Notes: generated by a model not told the origin, from the sequence alone. A stretch of 47,511 nt of DNA from Fidelibacterota bacterium (GCA_947470105.1 CANISR010000007.1:1-47511); one strand, 5' to 3'. Shown: positions 1-8,807, counted from the first letter of the stretch. Translations and numbers: made by a program.

Positions 1-518
1 CGCATGGCGCCATTGGCCTCATCCGTGTCGGTCAGGTAGACGAAGAACTTCAGCACCTGGCGTTTGTCGAAATGCAGGGCAAAGGGCGGTGCGGTCTGGG
101 GACCCATGGTCTCGGCCAGGTTAGACACGAAGATCTCGCCGTTCAGGCGATAGGCGCCGGGGCCGAAATAGGCGTCGGCGATGTCGACCATGAAGGGTTG
201 AGCGAAGAACGCCGCCGTGGCCGGAAAATGCTCGGTGGGGAGGTGCTCACGGGTCAGGCGCAGATTGACGATATTGTCGTAGGCATCGACCGGCACACCG
301 AGGACATGGCGGGCGGCGATCATGCGATCGAATTCCCGGTTGAGGGCCGTGAGCGTCTCGCCGGCGACAAATCCCGGGAAAATCGCGATGCCCCAGCGGC
401 GCACGGCTTCCGCCACCTCGGTCGGGGCCCCAAGCCCCTGGCGGGTCACGGTCGCGATCGATAGCGATAGGTCAGCCGGCAGATATTCGGCTGCCGGAGG
501 GGCCGGGAGGGCGTTCAT
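1..518 (-). CDS. Phytanoyl-CoA dioxygenase (PhyH)-like protein, C-terminus cut by the window edge
   Basis: The first 172 residues are visible, read from an ATG at 518 with no stop before the edge. Residues 41-60 (WGIAIFPGF) resemble the N-terminal strand of PhyH proteins. H149-F-D151, followed by a lysine/arginine-rich stretch and FFVYLTD, matches the HxD iron ligands of Fe(II)/2-oxoglutarate oxygenases. The distal His and the 2-oxoglutarate-binding Arg would lie beyond the edge. The family hydroxylates varied small molecules, so a substrate cannot be named. The gene diverges from the sugar operon starting at 693. A second PhyH-like gene sits in the other sugar locus near the right end, which suggests a role in modifying a surface sugar or its carrier; that role is inference. 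Confidence 0.72.
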   Translation of the reverse strand, partial: MNALPAPPAAEYLPADLSLSIATVTRQGLGAPTEVAEAVRRWGIAIFPGFVAGETLTALNREFDRMIAARHVLGVPVDAYDNIVNLRLTREHLPTEHFPATAAFFAQPFMVDIADAYFGPGAYRLNGEIFVSNLAETMGPQTAPPFALHFDKRQVLKFFVYLTDTDEANGAM

Positions 519-655
519 CGGGACGTCCAAGGAAAGAGTAGGAGCAGTGTGCCAAGGTAAATCGTAGATATTGGCGCGCGGTTAACGCCGGACCGCCAAC
601 GGGGCCGGCCTTAAAGATTTGGTCACCGGCTTCGGGCAATCTCGCCGTGCGGCCG

Positions 656-663
656 TATAAAAT
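656..663 (+). promoter_or_regulatory. Possible -10 element of the sugar operon
   Basis: TATAAAAT stands out in GC-rich DNA about 30 bases upstream of the GTG at 693. The best upstream hexamer, TTCGGG at 631-636, is a poor -35 match with 19-base spacing. Only the -10 is worth noting. Confidence 0.25.
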
Positions 664-692
664 GCAAGCGCCGCCTGGACTTAGAGGACATC

Positions 693-2516
693 GTGACGGA
701 AGCGCGCATCGTTGCCGAACTCGGCATCAACCATGACGGATCGGCCGCGGTCGCCCGCGACCTGATCGATGCCGCGGCCGCGGCCGGTGTCTGGGGCGTC
801 AAATTTCAGTACCGCAACCTGGCGCGCGCCTATGCGTCCGACGCCCGTGAACTCGGCGACGAGATGCTGCAGAAGGAAATCCGCCGCAACTATCTCTCGC
901 CGGAGACCATCCTCGATCTCGCAGCCCATGCCGCCAAAGCCGGCGTAAAGCCCGGCATCAGCTTCTTCATCCCCGAGGATATCGACGACTTCGCCGGCGA
1001 CATCGCCCGGTTCGATTTCTTCAAGATCCCCTCGGTGGAATTCACCAACCTGCCGCTCATTACGCGGATTCAAAATCTCGGCAAGTGGGGCCTGATCTCC
1101 ACCGGCGCCTATACCGAAGCCGCGATCCGCGACACCATCGCCCATCTTGATCGCGCCGCCTGGGTGCCGCTGCATTGCATTTCCAACTACCCGGTGGCGG
1201 TGGCCAACCCGAAGCTCGGCTATATCGCCCATTTACGCGGGCTGTGGGGCGGCCCGGTGGGCTATTCCAGCCACGACGAATACTGGGAAACCTGCCTCCT
1301 GGCCCTGCACCTCGGCGCCACGGTGATCGAGCGGCACATTACCTTCGACAAGGCAGCGAACGGTCTGGACCATTCCTCCAGTTCCACTCCGGATGAGTTC
1401 GCGAAACTGGTGCAGTTTGCGCAAGATATGGACATCATTGTCGCCGGTAGCGGCCCCCGCAATCCGAACCAGGGTGAATTGCTCAACCTGCAGAATCTCG
1501 GCCGTTCGTTCTATGCCGCGCGCGATATCGCGGCGGGCGAGCCGGTCGACGCCGACAAGCTTGTCCTGCGCGCGCCGCGCACAGGTCTCGGCCGCGAGGA
1601 GGCTGCGGTGCTCCTCGGCAAGCCTGCCGTGCAGGAGGTGAAGGCCGGTGCGGTCATCGATCGGGCGGTGTTCGCTAAAACGCCCGCACTTTCGTCCGCG
1701 GCGCTGGATTTTGCCCGGACCAAGAAGCTCTCGCTGCCGGTGCGGTTTCATGACCTCGCCAAGATGGAGGCCCTGGCCCCCCTTGGACGTTACGAATTCC
1801 ACCTGTCATTCGGCGACGTCGCCGGGACTATCGACCTCGCGCCCATCAATGCACGCAACCAGTACAGCGTCCACCTGCCGGACTACGTGAGTCCTACTCA
1901 GCTTATGGACCCCTTCTCTCCGGCGGCGGACCACCGCGCCGAGAGCCTTAAAGTCCTTGACCGCACCTCCGACTTCACCAAAGCCCTGCAGGACCGCACC
2001 GGTGCGGAAACCGTCATCGTCGGCAGTTTCTCCGTGGTCCACGACGGGCTCGATGACTTCTTCCGCCGCTACGCCGATCTGTTCGGGACTTACCGCGCGC
2101 GCGGCGTCACCATCCTGCCGCAGTGGCTGCCGCCGGTGGCTTGGTACTTCGGCGGCGCGGTGCGGTTGCACGCCATGAACAATCTGGCGGATATTGAGGC
2201 CATCAAACGTCACCAACTGCCGATCTGCATGGACATCTGCCACCTGTGCATGGGCGATAAGGTCTTCGATTTCGACGCCGCCGCGGTGGTAAAGGATCTC
2301 GCCCCGCTGACGCGCCATGTCCATATTGCCGATGCCTTGGGATTTGATGGCGAAGGCGTCGCCTTCGGCGAAGGCGACCCGGAGAACCGCGCCGCCATCG
2401 CGGCTGCCTTGGCGTTCGATTGCGTGAAGGTCGTGGAGGTTTGGCAAGGCCACCTCCATGGCGGCGCCGGCTTCATCCAGGCCCTGACCGCGCTGGAGGC
2501 GCAGTTTAATGGCTAA
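693..2516 (+). CDS. NeuB-family nonulosonate synthase fused to a xylose-isomerase-like TIM barrel
   Basis: This 607-residue protein starts at GTG 693 after AGAGGA (683-688). Residues 1-240 are a NeuB/SpsE synthase domain (ELGINHDG at 9-16, VKFQ, HCISNYP at 161-167). H194 and H215 are spaced like the two metal ligands of Neisseria NeuB. E116 follows the KIPS motif, where the family has an acidic residue. Residues 268-330 resemble the SAF (antifreeze-like) domain. Residues 345-607 form a sugar isomerase/epimerase-type barrel with likely metal ligands D514, H517, H544 and E582. NeuB enzymes condense phosphoenolpyruvate with an N-acyl hexosamine to form sialic, legionaminic or pseudaminic acid. 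The added barrel could prepare the sugar substrate, but that is inference. The stop overlaps the next gene by 8 bases. Confidence 0.85.
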   Translation: MTEARIVAELGINHDGSAAVARDLIDAAAAAGVWGVKFQYRNLARAYASDARELGDEMLQKEIRRNYLSPETILDLAAHAAKAGVKPGISFFIPEDIDDFAGDIARFDFFKIPSVEFTNLPLITRIQNLGKWGLISTGAYTEAAIRDTIAHLDRAAWVPLHCISNYPVAVANPKLGYIAHLRGLWGGPVGYSSHDEYWETCLLALHLGATVIERHITFDKAANGLDHSSSSTPDEFAKLVQFAQDMDIIVAGSGPRNPNQGELLNLQNLGRSFYAARDIAAGEPVDADKLVLRAPRTGLGREEAAVLLGKPAVQEVKAGAVIDRAVFAKTPALSSAALDFARTKKLSLPVRFHDLAKMEALAPLGRYEFHLSFGDVAGTIDLAPINARNQYSVHLPDYVSPTQLMDPFSPAADHRAESLKVLDRTSDFTKALQDRTGAETVIVGSFSVVHDGLDDFFRRYADLFGTYRARGVTILPQWLPPVAWYFGGAVRLHAMNNLADIEAIKRHQLPICMDICHLCMGDKVFDFDAAAVVKDLAPLTRHVHIADALGFDGEGVAFGEGDPENRAAIAAALAFDCVKVVEVWQGHLHGGAGFIQALTALEAQFNG

Positions 2517-3555
2517 TGCCGGCAAGACCGCTTTCATCTTCGGCGTCACGGGTCAGGATGGCGCCCTGGTCGCCGCCGAACTGCTGCGCCAGGGTTGGAC
2601 CGTCCACGGCGGCTCGCGCCGGGGTCATGTGAGCAAGCTCTGGCGGCTGGAAGAACTCGGCATCCTCGACAAGGTCAACCTCGTCAACGTCAACCTGCTC
2701 GAACCGTTTCAGATCGTCGAAGCCCTCACCAGCCTGCGGCCCGATCACATCTATCATTTCGCCGCCGAGAGTTTCGTCGCGGATTCCTTTCATCAACCCC
2801 ACTCCGTCATCGCGACCAATGTGGTGGGTACACTCAATGTGCTCGAAACCATGCGGATTGCAGCACCCGGCGCGAAGCTGTTCTTCGCATCCAGCGCCGA
2901 GGTCTTCGGCGTGCCGCCTGCGACAGGATTTCTCGACGAAACCAGCGCACTCCAGCCCATCAATCCTTACGGCGTGTCCAAGCTCGCCGCGCAAAACCTG
3001 GTGAAGGTCTACCGCGAGCGTTACGGCATCCACGCCGCGTCCGGAATCATGTTCAATCACGAGAGCCCCCTGCGCGCACGCAACTTCGTGACACGCAAGA
3101 TCAGCTACAACCTCGCGCGGCTAAAGCTTGCGGGCGGCCCGCCTATGAGCCTAGGCGCCCTCGACGCCGCGCGCGACTGGGGCGCGGCCGCGGACTATGC
3201 CCGCGCCATTCCTCTGACGCTGAACCTCGACGCCGCCGAGGACTTCGTCTTCGCCACCGGCCGCAAAACATCGGTGAAGCAATTCTTCGAGTATGCAGCC
3301 ACCGCCGCCGGATATGATCCCGTGTTCGAAGGCCACGGCGTGGCGGAAACCTGCCGTGACCGCAAAACCGGCCAGGCCTTGGCCGCGGTATCGGAGAAAT
3401 ATTTCCGCCCCTTCGACACTCAACCCCTGGTCGGCAACCCTGCCAGACTCAAAGAGCGGACGGGCTTCGCCGGATCACGCGACGCAGCCGCCGTGGCCGA
3501 GGAGATGGTGGCGGCCGACTTGAAACGCAGAAAGGACGGAGCGATCCATGTTTGA
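2509..3555 (+). CDS. GDP-mannose 4,6-dehydratase-like NAD(P)-dependent nucleotide-sugar dehydratase
   Basis: A 348-residue extended short-chain dehydrogenase. The cofactor loop is GVTGQDG (12-18). The catalytic region has SSAE (128-131) and Y154-x3-K158. FNHESP (182-187) and the later ALDAARDWG are hallmarks of GDP-mannose 4,6-dehydratases, so the substrate is probably a GDP-linked hexose. LegB of the Campylobacter legionaminate pathway catalyses the comparable GDP-GlcNAc 4,6-dehydration, so a GDP-N-acetylhexosamine is an attractive alternative to GDP-mannose. It overlaps the genes on both sides by 8 bases, implying translational coupling. No matching aminotransferase or 4-reductase lies in this operon. 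Confidence 0.82.
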   Translation: MANAGKTAFIFGVTGQDGALVAAELLRQGWTVHGGSRRGHVSKLWRLEELGILDKVNLVNVNLLEPFQIVEALTSLRPDHIYHFAAESFVADSFHQPHSVIATNVVGTLNVLETMRIAAPGAKLFFASSAEVFGVPPATGFLDETSALQPINPYGVSKLAAQNLVKVYRERYGIHAASGIMFNHESPLRARNFVTRKISYNLARLKLAGGPPMSLGALDAARDWGAAADYARAIPLTLNLDAAEDFVFATGRKTSVKQFFEYAATAAGYDPVFEGHGVAETCRDRKTGQALAAVSEKYFRPFDTQPLVGNPARLKERTGFAGSRDAAAVAEEMVAADLKRRKDGAIHV

Positions 3556-4495
3556 CGATGTGAAGGAACGGCTGCAGGGCTGCGTCTACACCATTTTTAC
3601 GCCCTTCGATGCCGACGAGAAGGTGGATTACGCCGCCCTCGACCGCTACCTCGAGCACATGTACCGCACCGGCGCCCGCAAGTTCTACGCCATGGCGTAC
3701 AACTCGCGCTATTCGCAGCTCACCCACCCGGAAATCCTGGAACTGAACGCCTTCTGCATCCGCAAGGTTAAGCAGCTCGATCCCGACAACATCGCCATTG
3801 TCGGCGACCCGATTCATTGCTCTACAAAAGAGACCATCGAATTTTCCCGTCACGCCAAGGATCACGGCGCCGACCTGGTGTCCCTGCTGGTACGCGAGAA
3901 GTATTTCAGCGACGACCAGATCATCGATCACTACGCCGATGTGGGCCGCGCCGCGCGTATCGGCATTTTGGTGCACGAAATGCCGTTTCTGTCGGGCATG
4001 AACGGCCTGCAGATGCATTGGCCGGCGTCCTTGTTCCTCGCCCTGCCCAAGGTGCCGGAGATCGTGGCGCTCAAGGAAGACGCCAAGGACTTCGAGATCA
4101 CAAAACTGACCCTGACTCTGGAGCCGCGGATCCGGGTGGTGATCGCCGGCCGCAAGTCGGTTTTCATGGACTACCGCCCCTACGGCGCACGCGCCTACCT
4201 CAACGGCATCTCCATGCTCGACGCCCGTATCGGCGAAGCGTTTTGGGCGGCTTATGAAAGAGACGACAAGGCCAGGATCCAGTTCATCCTGGACAAGCTG
4301 GAGGCGCCGTTCTTCGACCGCTGCTGCGCCAAATACGGCTGGCACCGCACCAACAAAGCCCTGCTTCAAGCCGCGGGTTTCATGCATCGCCGCGACCGCA
4401 TGCCGATGCCGCATTTGAGCGACGCGGACTATGCGCTGGTCGAGGATGTCCACCGCGAAGTCGCCGCCGCCGCGGCCACGCTGTTCGCATCATGA
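3548..4495 (+). CDS. DapA/NanA-family aldolase-like protein with altered active-site motifs
   Basis: A 315-residue TIM barrel of the dihydrodipicolinate synthase/N-acetylneuraminate lyase family. The Schiff-base lysine is probably K176 in VALKEDAK. The family GTTGE loop is replaced by AYNSRYSQLT (50-59). The usual catalytic tyrosine of the YNxP segment appears as H143 in LVHEMPF. Known relatives join or cleave pyruvate and an aldehyde or sugar. The changes suggest a different carbonyl substrate or a non-aldolase role. The gene overlaps both neighbours (8 and 4 bases), so it probably acts in the same sugar pathway as the NeuB fusion. A plain sialate lyase would be odd inside a biosynthetic operon. 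Confidence 0.78.
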   Translation: MFDDVKERLQGCVYTIFTPFDADEKVDYAALDRYLEHMYRTGARKFYAMAYNSRYSQLTHPEILELNAFCIRKVKQLDPDNIAIVGDPIHCSTKETIEFSRHAKDHGADLVSLLVREKYFSDDQIIDHYADVGRAARIGILVHEMPFLSGMNGLQMHWPASLFLALPKVPEIVALKEDAKDFEITKLTLTLEPRIRVVIAGRKSVFMDYRPYGARAYLNGISMLDARIGEAFWAAYERDDKARIQFILDKLEAPFFDRCCAKYGWHRTNKALLQAAGFMHRRDRMPMPHLSDADYALVEDVHREVAAAAATLFAS

Positions 4496-5199
4496 GCATT
4501 ACCGCCTTCATCCCTGCCCGCTCCGGCTCCAAGCGGGTTCCCGGCAAGAACATCAAGCCACTCGCAGGAAAGCCGCTGGTGCTGTGGTCCCTCGATGCCT
4601 GTGTGCGGGCGCCAAGCGTCAGCCGCGTGATCTTTTCGACGGACTCCGAGCAATACTGGGACTTGGCCCGGCGTCATCTGGGGGAAGAAAAACTGACCTT
4701 GGATTTCCGCTCACCTGACGAAGCCGGCGACAAGGTCAAGATCTTCGATTATTTGCGCGGCGCCCACGGCAAGATTTTCTCAGGTAGCGACACCACCTTC
4801 CTGATGGGTCTGCCGACGGTACCTTTCCGCAGCACCAAGCATATCGAGGAAGCTATCTCCCTCCATCGCACCAGCCAAAAGCCGGTGTTCTCCGCCACCG
4901 AATACGGCTTTCCAGTTTCCTTTGCGTTCTACATGGAGAGCGACGGCACGTGGGCGCCGGTCGGCGCGGCCAACCCCATGGAAACCGGCAACACCCGCAG
5001 CCAGGACCAGCGCACCGCCTACCACCCCAATGGCGCGATCTACGTTCGCGCAGTGGCGGACCTCGCCAAGCCTGATCTCAAAACCCTCTATGACGGCGCC
5101 GTGGCCTATGTGATGGACAGGAACGCCTCGGTCGATATCGACAACGAAGCCGATTTTGCCATCGCCAGCGCCATGGTCGACGCCGGCCTCGTCGCATAG
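4492..5199 (+). CDS. Acylneuraminate cytidylyltransferase-like nucleotidyltransferase
   Basis: A 235-residue protein with the sugar nucleotidyltransferase signature IPARSGSKRVPGKNI (7-21). Further family segments are GLPTVPFRS, HPNGAIYV and the C-terminal VDIDNEADF. NeuA, PseF and LegF activate nonulosonic acids with CTP. PtmE-type enzymes of the same fold make GDP-sugars, and either role fits here. Because a GDP-mannose-dehydratase-like enzyme is two genes upstream, a GDP-sugar-forming role is a real alternative to CMP activation. Its ATG overlaps the previous stop by 4 bases, and 12 bases separate it from the next gene. I see no Shine-Dalgarno sequence in that gap. Confidence 0.82.
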   Translation: MSITAFIPARSGSKRVPGKNIKPLAGKPLVLWSLDACVRAPSVSRVIFSTDSEQYWDLARRHLGEEKLTLDFRSPDEAGDKVKIFDYLRGAHGKIFSGSDTTFLMGLPTVPFRSTKHIEEAISLHRTSQKPVFSATEYGFPVSFAFYMESDGTWAPVGAANPMETGNTRSQDQRTAYHPNGAIYVRAVADLAKPDLKTLYDGAVAYVMDRNASVDIDNEADFAIASAMVDAGLVA

Positions 5200-5211
5200 G
5201 CGCCGCATCGT

Positions 5212-6699
5212 ATGCAGGCCGAAGCCATCGCCATCATCAACGCCGTCGAGCAGGCCTGCGACACCACGGCGCTCACCTATCGCGGCGTTTGCTACTGGCC
5301 GCTGATCCGGCTGCGCCTATGGACAGCGCTGATGCAGCGGATGGTGATCGGCAAGAAGACGGGCGAAGGAGATACCGTCTCCAACGCAGGGCCAAGCTTC
5401 ACCACGGAGGCCGCCGCCGCGGCGGAGTTGATCGGTCCCCCGGCCCTCGGGCTGCTGCGCGGCGAAAATAGCGGCGCCGCCTTCGTGGCGAACCCTGACA
5501 TCGTGTTTTTCGCCAGGCCGGAGGAGCATTCCGACAGGACCCCCGCGGGGATGTTCGCCAAGATCCTCGACAGCGTGATCGAACGGGCCCCGGGTCCGTG
5601 GGCCAAGATCGAACTGGCCGATCCGCGCACCATCGGATTTCGGCGCGCAACCCCCAGTCAGTTTCTTGACCTGTCGCGGGCACAGGCCGGAGTTGCTTTC
5701 GATCCGCCTGGAACCCTCGTCGGCTTCCCTGACGTTGCCGCCGCGGTCAATCGCGCCGGCGACGTGTCCTTGGACCAGGGGCGCATGCTCACGGACATGG
5801 GGAAGATCTTCTATTTCGCACGCATCTTCGAAAAACTGCTGCGCACCCTTGGTCCCAAGGCATTCATACATTCGGTTTACTATCATCCGGTTGGCATGGC
5901 CTGGATGCTGGCCTGCCGATGGGCGGGCGTAACATCAGTCGATCTCCAGCACGGCCGCCTGGGCCCGCACCACGGGCTTTACACCGACCTTATCGCCGCA
6001 CCGCCGGACGGTTACGACCTCATGCCGGACCGCATCTGGTGCTGGGGGTCTAGGACCGCAGATGACATTGCGCGCCACAAGAACCTGCTGTGCCGGCGCC
6101 ATGGTGGTTTTTCCGGCGGCAATGCCTGGCTCTACAAATGGCGCTACGGCGACGCGTCGGCGTTCACGCCATCCGACGCAGAGGCATTCCGGGCGCGGCT
6201 CGAGGGCTCGCGGGTCATCCTTGTGAGCCTCCAGCCCCTGGACACCCCCGTGTCGCCGCCGCTGCTGGAGGCCATGAAGGCTGCACCGCCCGACTGGATC
6301 TGGCTGCTGCGTCTGCACCCGCTGCGCCGCCATACGGCGCCGGAGATCGCTGCGCTGCTGGCGCGCAACGGCGTCACGCGGTTCGAAATGGAAAACGCCA
6401 CCACATTCCCGCTGTTCACCTTGCTCCGCCTGGCGGACCATCATGTGACAGCGTTTTCCTCAGTGGTGGTGGAGGCCGCGGCCTTCGATCTGCGCACCAG
6501 CCTGACGGCGCCCGAGGGCGAGACCATCTTCGCGCCCGAGGTGGAGAACGACACGTGCCGCTATACACCCACGGGACCGGCATTGCTCGCGCATATCCAC
6601 GATGTATTATCCGGAGAACGCACGCCCGTGCGCAGCGATTTCATCGACATGACCGATGGCGTTGTCGATCGCGCCTTCAGCACAGTATTGAATTCATGA
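5212..6699 (+). CDS. Candidate GT-B glycosyltransferase of the capsule/sialyltransferase type
   Basis: A 495-residue protein without a clear family name by eye. Three features point to a surface-glycan transferase: DLQHG (244-248) followed by GPHHG; LLRLHP, with the His-Pro at 369-370; and TAFSSVVVEA, with Ser-Ser at 416-417. HP and SS motifs in this order are typical of bacterial sialyl- and polysialyltransferases and of related capsule transferases. No membrane segment or signal peptide is evident, consistent with a cytoplasmic or peripheral enzyme. Its position between the nucleotidyltransferase and the second NeuB suggests that it transfers the activated sugar made here. The stop overlaps the next start as ATGA. 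Confidence 0.55.
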   Translation: MQAEAIAIINAVEQACDTTALTYRGVCYWPLIRLRLWTALMQRMVIGKKTGEGDTVSNAGPSFTTEAAAAAELIGPPALGLLRGENSGAAFVANPDIVFFARPEEHSDRTPAGMFAKILDSVIERAPGPWAKIELADPRTIGFRRATPSQFLDLSRAQAGVAFDPPGTLVGFPDVAAAVNRAGDVSLDQGRMLTDMGKIFYFARIFEKLLRTLGPKAFIHSVYYHPVGMAWMLACRWAGVTSVDLQHGRLGPHHGLYTDLIAAPPDGYDLMPDRIWCWGSRTADDIARHKNLLCRRHGGFSGGNAWLYKWRYGDASAFTPSDAEAFRARLEGSRVILVSLQPLDTPVSPPLLEAMKAAPPDWIWLLRLHPLRRHTAPEIAALLARNGVTRFEMENATTFPLFTLLRLADHHVTAFSSVVVEAAAFDLRTSLTAPEGETIFAPEVENDTCRYTPTGPALLAHIHDVLSGERTPVRSDFIDMTDGVVDRAFSTVLNS

Positions 6700-7754
6700 A
6701 CGCCCCCCTCATCCACATCGGCGACCATGTCATCGGACCGGGGCGCCCGGCCTTCGTCATCGCTGAAGCGGGGGTCAATCACAACGGTTCGGTGGATATT
6801 GCCCTGAAGTTGATCGACGCGGCGCATAGCGCAAAAGTCGACTGCGTTAAATTCCAGACTTTCAAGGCGGAACGCGTAGCCTCAGCCAACGCACCCAAGG
6901 CGGCTTATCAGTTGGAGGTCACCGACCCGAATGAATCCCAGGTCGCCATGCTCAAGGACCTTGAGCTGGACCACAGCGCTTATCCGGGCCTGATGGCGGC
7001 CTGCCGCAAGGCAGGCCTGACCTTCATGTCCACGCCCTACAACGAAGAGGACATCGCATTCCTGGTGAAGCTGGGCGTGCCTGCCCTCAAGCTGTCATCC
7101 ATTCACGCGCCAGAACCGTCCACCTTGCGCGCGGCTGCCGCCCCAGGCCTGCCGGTGATCCTGTCCACGGGCATGTGCACCATGGACGAGGTCAAGCGCG
7201 CGGTGGAAGTGTTCCATGGCGCGGGCAACCGCAAACTCATTCTACTTCAGTGCACGTCCAACTATCCGTCCGCCACAGCCGACGCCAACTTGCGCGCCAT
7301 GAACACCATGGGTGAGCAGTTGGGCGTGATGATGGGCTATTCCGACCACACCCAGAGCGACACAGCCTGTATCGCCGCCATTGCGCTGGGGGCGCGCGTG
7401 ATCGAGAAACACTTCACCCTCGATAAGACCATGAAGGGCCCGGACCAGCCCACCTCCCTGGAACCGGCGGAGATGGCGCGCCTGATGGTCTGTATTCGCG
7501 AAGCGGAAGCCGCACTCGGCACCGGCGTTAAGGCGCCCCCGCCGAGCGAGGCTCGCAATATTCCGGGCGTGCGGCGCGGGATTGTCGCCCGCCGCGCGAT
7601 CAAGCAGGGGGCGCGTATCACCGCCGAAGACCTCATCCTCAAACGGCCATTGTCGGAAATTGCGCCCTCGGCTTGGGATCAGGTCGTGGGGGCCGCCGCT
7701 GCCCGTGACGTCGCCGAGGGAGCCGCACTGGTGTGGGCCGACATCGCCGTATGA
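6696..7754 (+). CDS. neuB: N-acetylneuraminate synthase family protein (second NeuB of the operon)
   Basis: The ATG at 6696 overlaps the previous stop (ATGA) and gives a family-sized 352-residue protein. The open frame runs further upstream, but that part lies inside the preceding gene. Motifs are IAEAGVNHNG (22-31), VKFQTF, QCTSNYP, GYSDHT and IEKHFTLD. Ligands H218 and H239 have the NeuB spacing. A C-terminal SAF domain covers about 289-350 (GVRRGIVARR). Family members condense phosphoenolpyruvate with ManNAc or a 6-deoxy-diamino hexose. One oddity: after the KLSS motif at 132-135 the usual acidic residue is H137. The sugar made is unknown, so the symbol denotes the family only. Confidence 0.86.
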   Translation: MNAPLIHIGDHVIGPGRPAFVIAEAGVNHNGSVDIALKLIDAAHSAKVDCVKFQTFKAERVASANAPKAAYQLEVTDPNESQVAMLKDLELDHSAYPGLMAACRKAGLTFMSTPYNEEDIAFLVKLGVPALKLSSIHAPEPSTLRAAAAPGLPVILSTGMCTMDEVKRAVEVFHGAGNRKLILLQCTSNYPSATADANLRAMNTMGEQLGVMMGYSDHTQSDTACIAAIALGARVIEKHFTLDKTMKGPDQPTSLEPAEMARLMVCIREAEAALGTGVKAPPPSEARNIPGVRRGIVARRAIKQGARITAEDLILKRPLSEIAPSAWDQVVGAAAARDVAEGAALVWADIAV

Positions 7755-7859
7755 GGCTTTGCGGCTCGAAACCCGGCTCCATTAAGGCATTTTTGACGGG
7801 TCATTAAGTAGTGTGCGGTGCCCGACTCCGCCAGCACCATGCACCTTGAGGAACCGACA

Positions 7860-8807
7860 ATGCCGGACACTGCTCCAGAGACCTTGCCGGTCCTGAACTG
7901 GCTTGAAGGCCGTCACGATGTGTATTCGCGTGAGGGCGCGGCGGATTTGCAGAGTTCGATCCACCGTGGCCTGATGAATACCTTCAAGGATGAAGCCGGC
8001 GCTGCGGCGTTCCTCGCCTCCGACCGCTCCCACTGGCGCCAGCAGGCGATCATCAAATCCCAATTCGTCATGGGCAAGACGTTCGCTGGTTCCATCCTCG
8101 AAATCGGCGCCGGCACCGGCTGGTGCTCCAGTCTTCTGTCCACCCTCGCCCAGGTCGACCGGGTGTACTGCTCGGACTACGATCGCACCGCGGTGGAAAC
8201 CCTGATGCCGCAGGTGCAAAAAGTGCTGCACGCGGTGCCCGGTAAAATCCAGCGGGTGTATGGATCGTTCAACAGCATCCCGATGGAAAATGAAGTTGAT
8301 ACGGTGGTTTCCATCGGCGCACTTCATCACTCGGAGAACCTGTATGTAACGCTGTCCGAGTGCTTCAAGGCGCTGAAGCCGGGTGGATGGCTGGTCGCGA
8401 GCGAACCCACCTATCCCGACACCGAGACCAACAAGCAGATCGCAGCGCGCTACAAAAAGGAAGATCCGGCGTCCGTCAAGAAGTACGGCAAGGTCACGCG
8501 CCACGAAGACAACTCGGACCACTACTACCGCCTCAGCGAGTTCATCGCCGCCGCGCACAGTGCGAAGTTTGATGTGTTTCCCTTCATCTTTGATCTCACT
8601 GGCAGCCGTCATGCGGACGACCGCACCTTGTCGGAACGCAAGACGGCGACCGGCTTCCTCGCGAACGTGCTCTATCCCTACTTCGCGAAGAACCCCGTCA
8701 ACCCCATGTTCGATACATTGCTTCTCGTATTGCAGAAGCCGGTGAACGGAGGGGACGATCTCCACCATGTGTTGTCCGGCGCCGGTCGCAGCTGGAAAAG
8801 CGTATGA
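7860..8807 (+). CDS. Class I SAM-dependent methyltransferase
   Basis: ATG 7860 is chosen because GAGGA (7848-7852) lies 7 bases upstream; an in-frame GTG at 7818 is less likely. The 315-residue protein has motif I LEIGAGTGWCS, an acidic SDYD after the second strand, and VSIGALHHSENL followed by LKPGGWL, as in small-molecule methyltransferases. No tailored substrate domain is visible. It follows the second NeuB after 105 bases and overlaps the GSCFA gene by 4. A role in O- or N-methylating the surface sugar or its glycan is inferred from position only. Confidence 0.82.
   Translation: MPDTAPETLPVLNWLEGRHDVYSREGAADLQSSIHRGLMNTFKDEAGAAAFLASDRSHWRQQAIIKSQFVMGKTFAGSILEIGAGTGWCSSLLSTLAQVDRVYCSDYDRTAVETLMPQVQKVLHAVPGKIQRVYGSFNSIPMENEVDTVVSIGALHHSENLYVTLSECFKALKPGGWLVASEPTYPDTETNKQIAARYKKEDPASVKKYGKVTRHEDNSDHYYRLSEFIAAAHSAKFDVFPFIFDLTGSRHADDRTLSERKTATGFLANVLYPYFAKNPVNPMFDTLLLVLQKPVNGGDDLHHVLSGAGRSWKSV

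Noticed and set aside
3449-4453. Long minus-strand open frame opposite the DapA-like gene (others lie opposite the MFS gene, the autotransporter and the gene at 44859)
   Set aside because: High-GC DNA leaves long antisense frames open; their products are low-complexity and lack recognisable motifs, whereas the plus-strand genes have clear family motifs.
6090-6695. N-terminal extension of the second NeuB
   Set aside because: It lies inside the upstream transferase-like gene, is Arg/Pro-rich, and the ATGA overlap at 6696 gives the family-standard start.
6696-7754. Gln251 in GPDQ as a lost metal ligand of NeuB
   Set aside because: The metal ligands are the histidines of SDHT and EKHF (H218, H239), both present; the position after GPD varies in active NeuB enzymes.
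7793-7798. TTGACG as a -35 element before the methyltransferase gene
   Set aside because: No -10-like hexamer occurs at 16-18 bases downstream.
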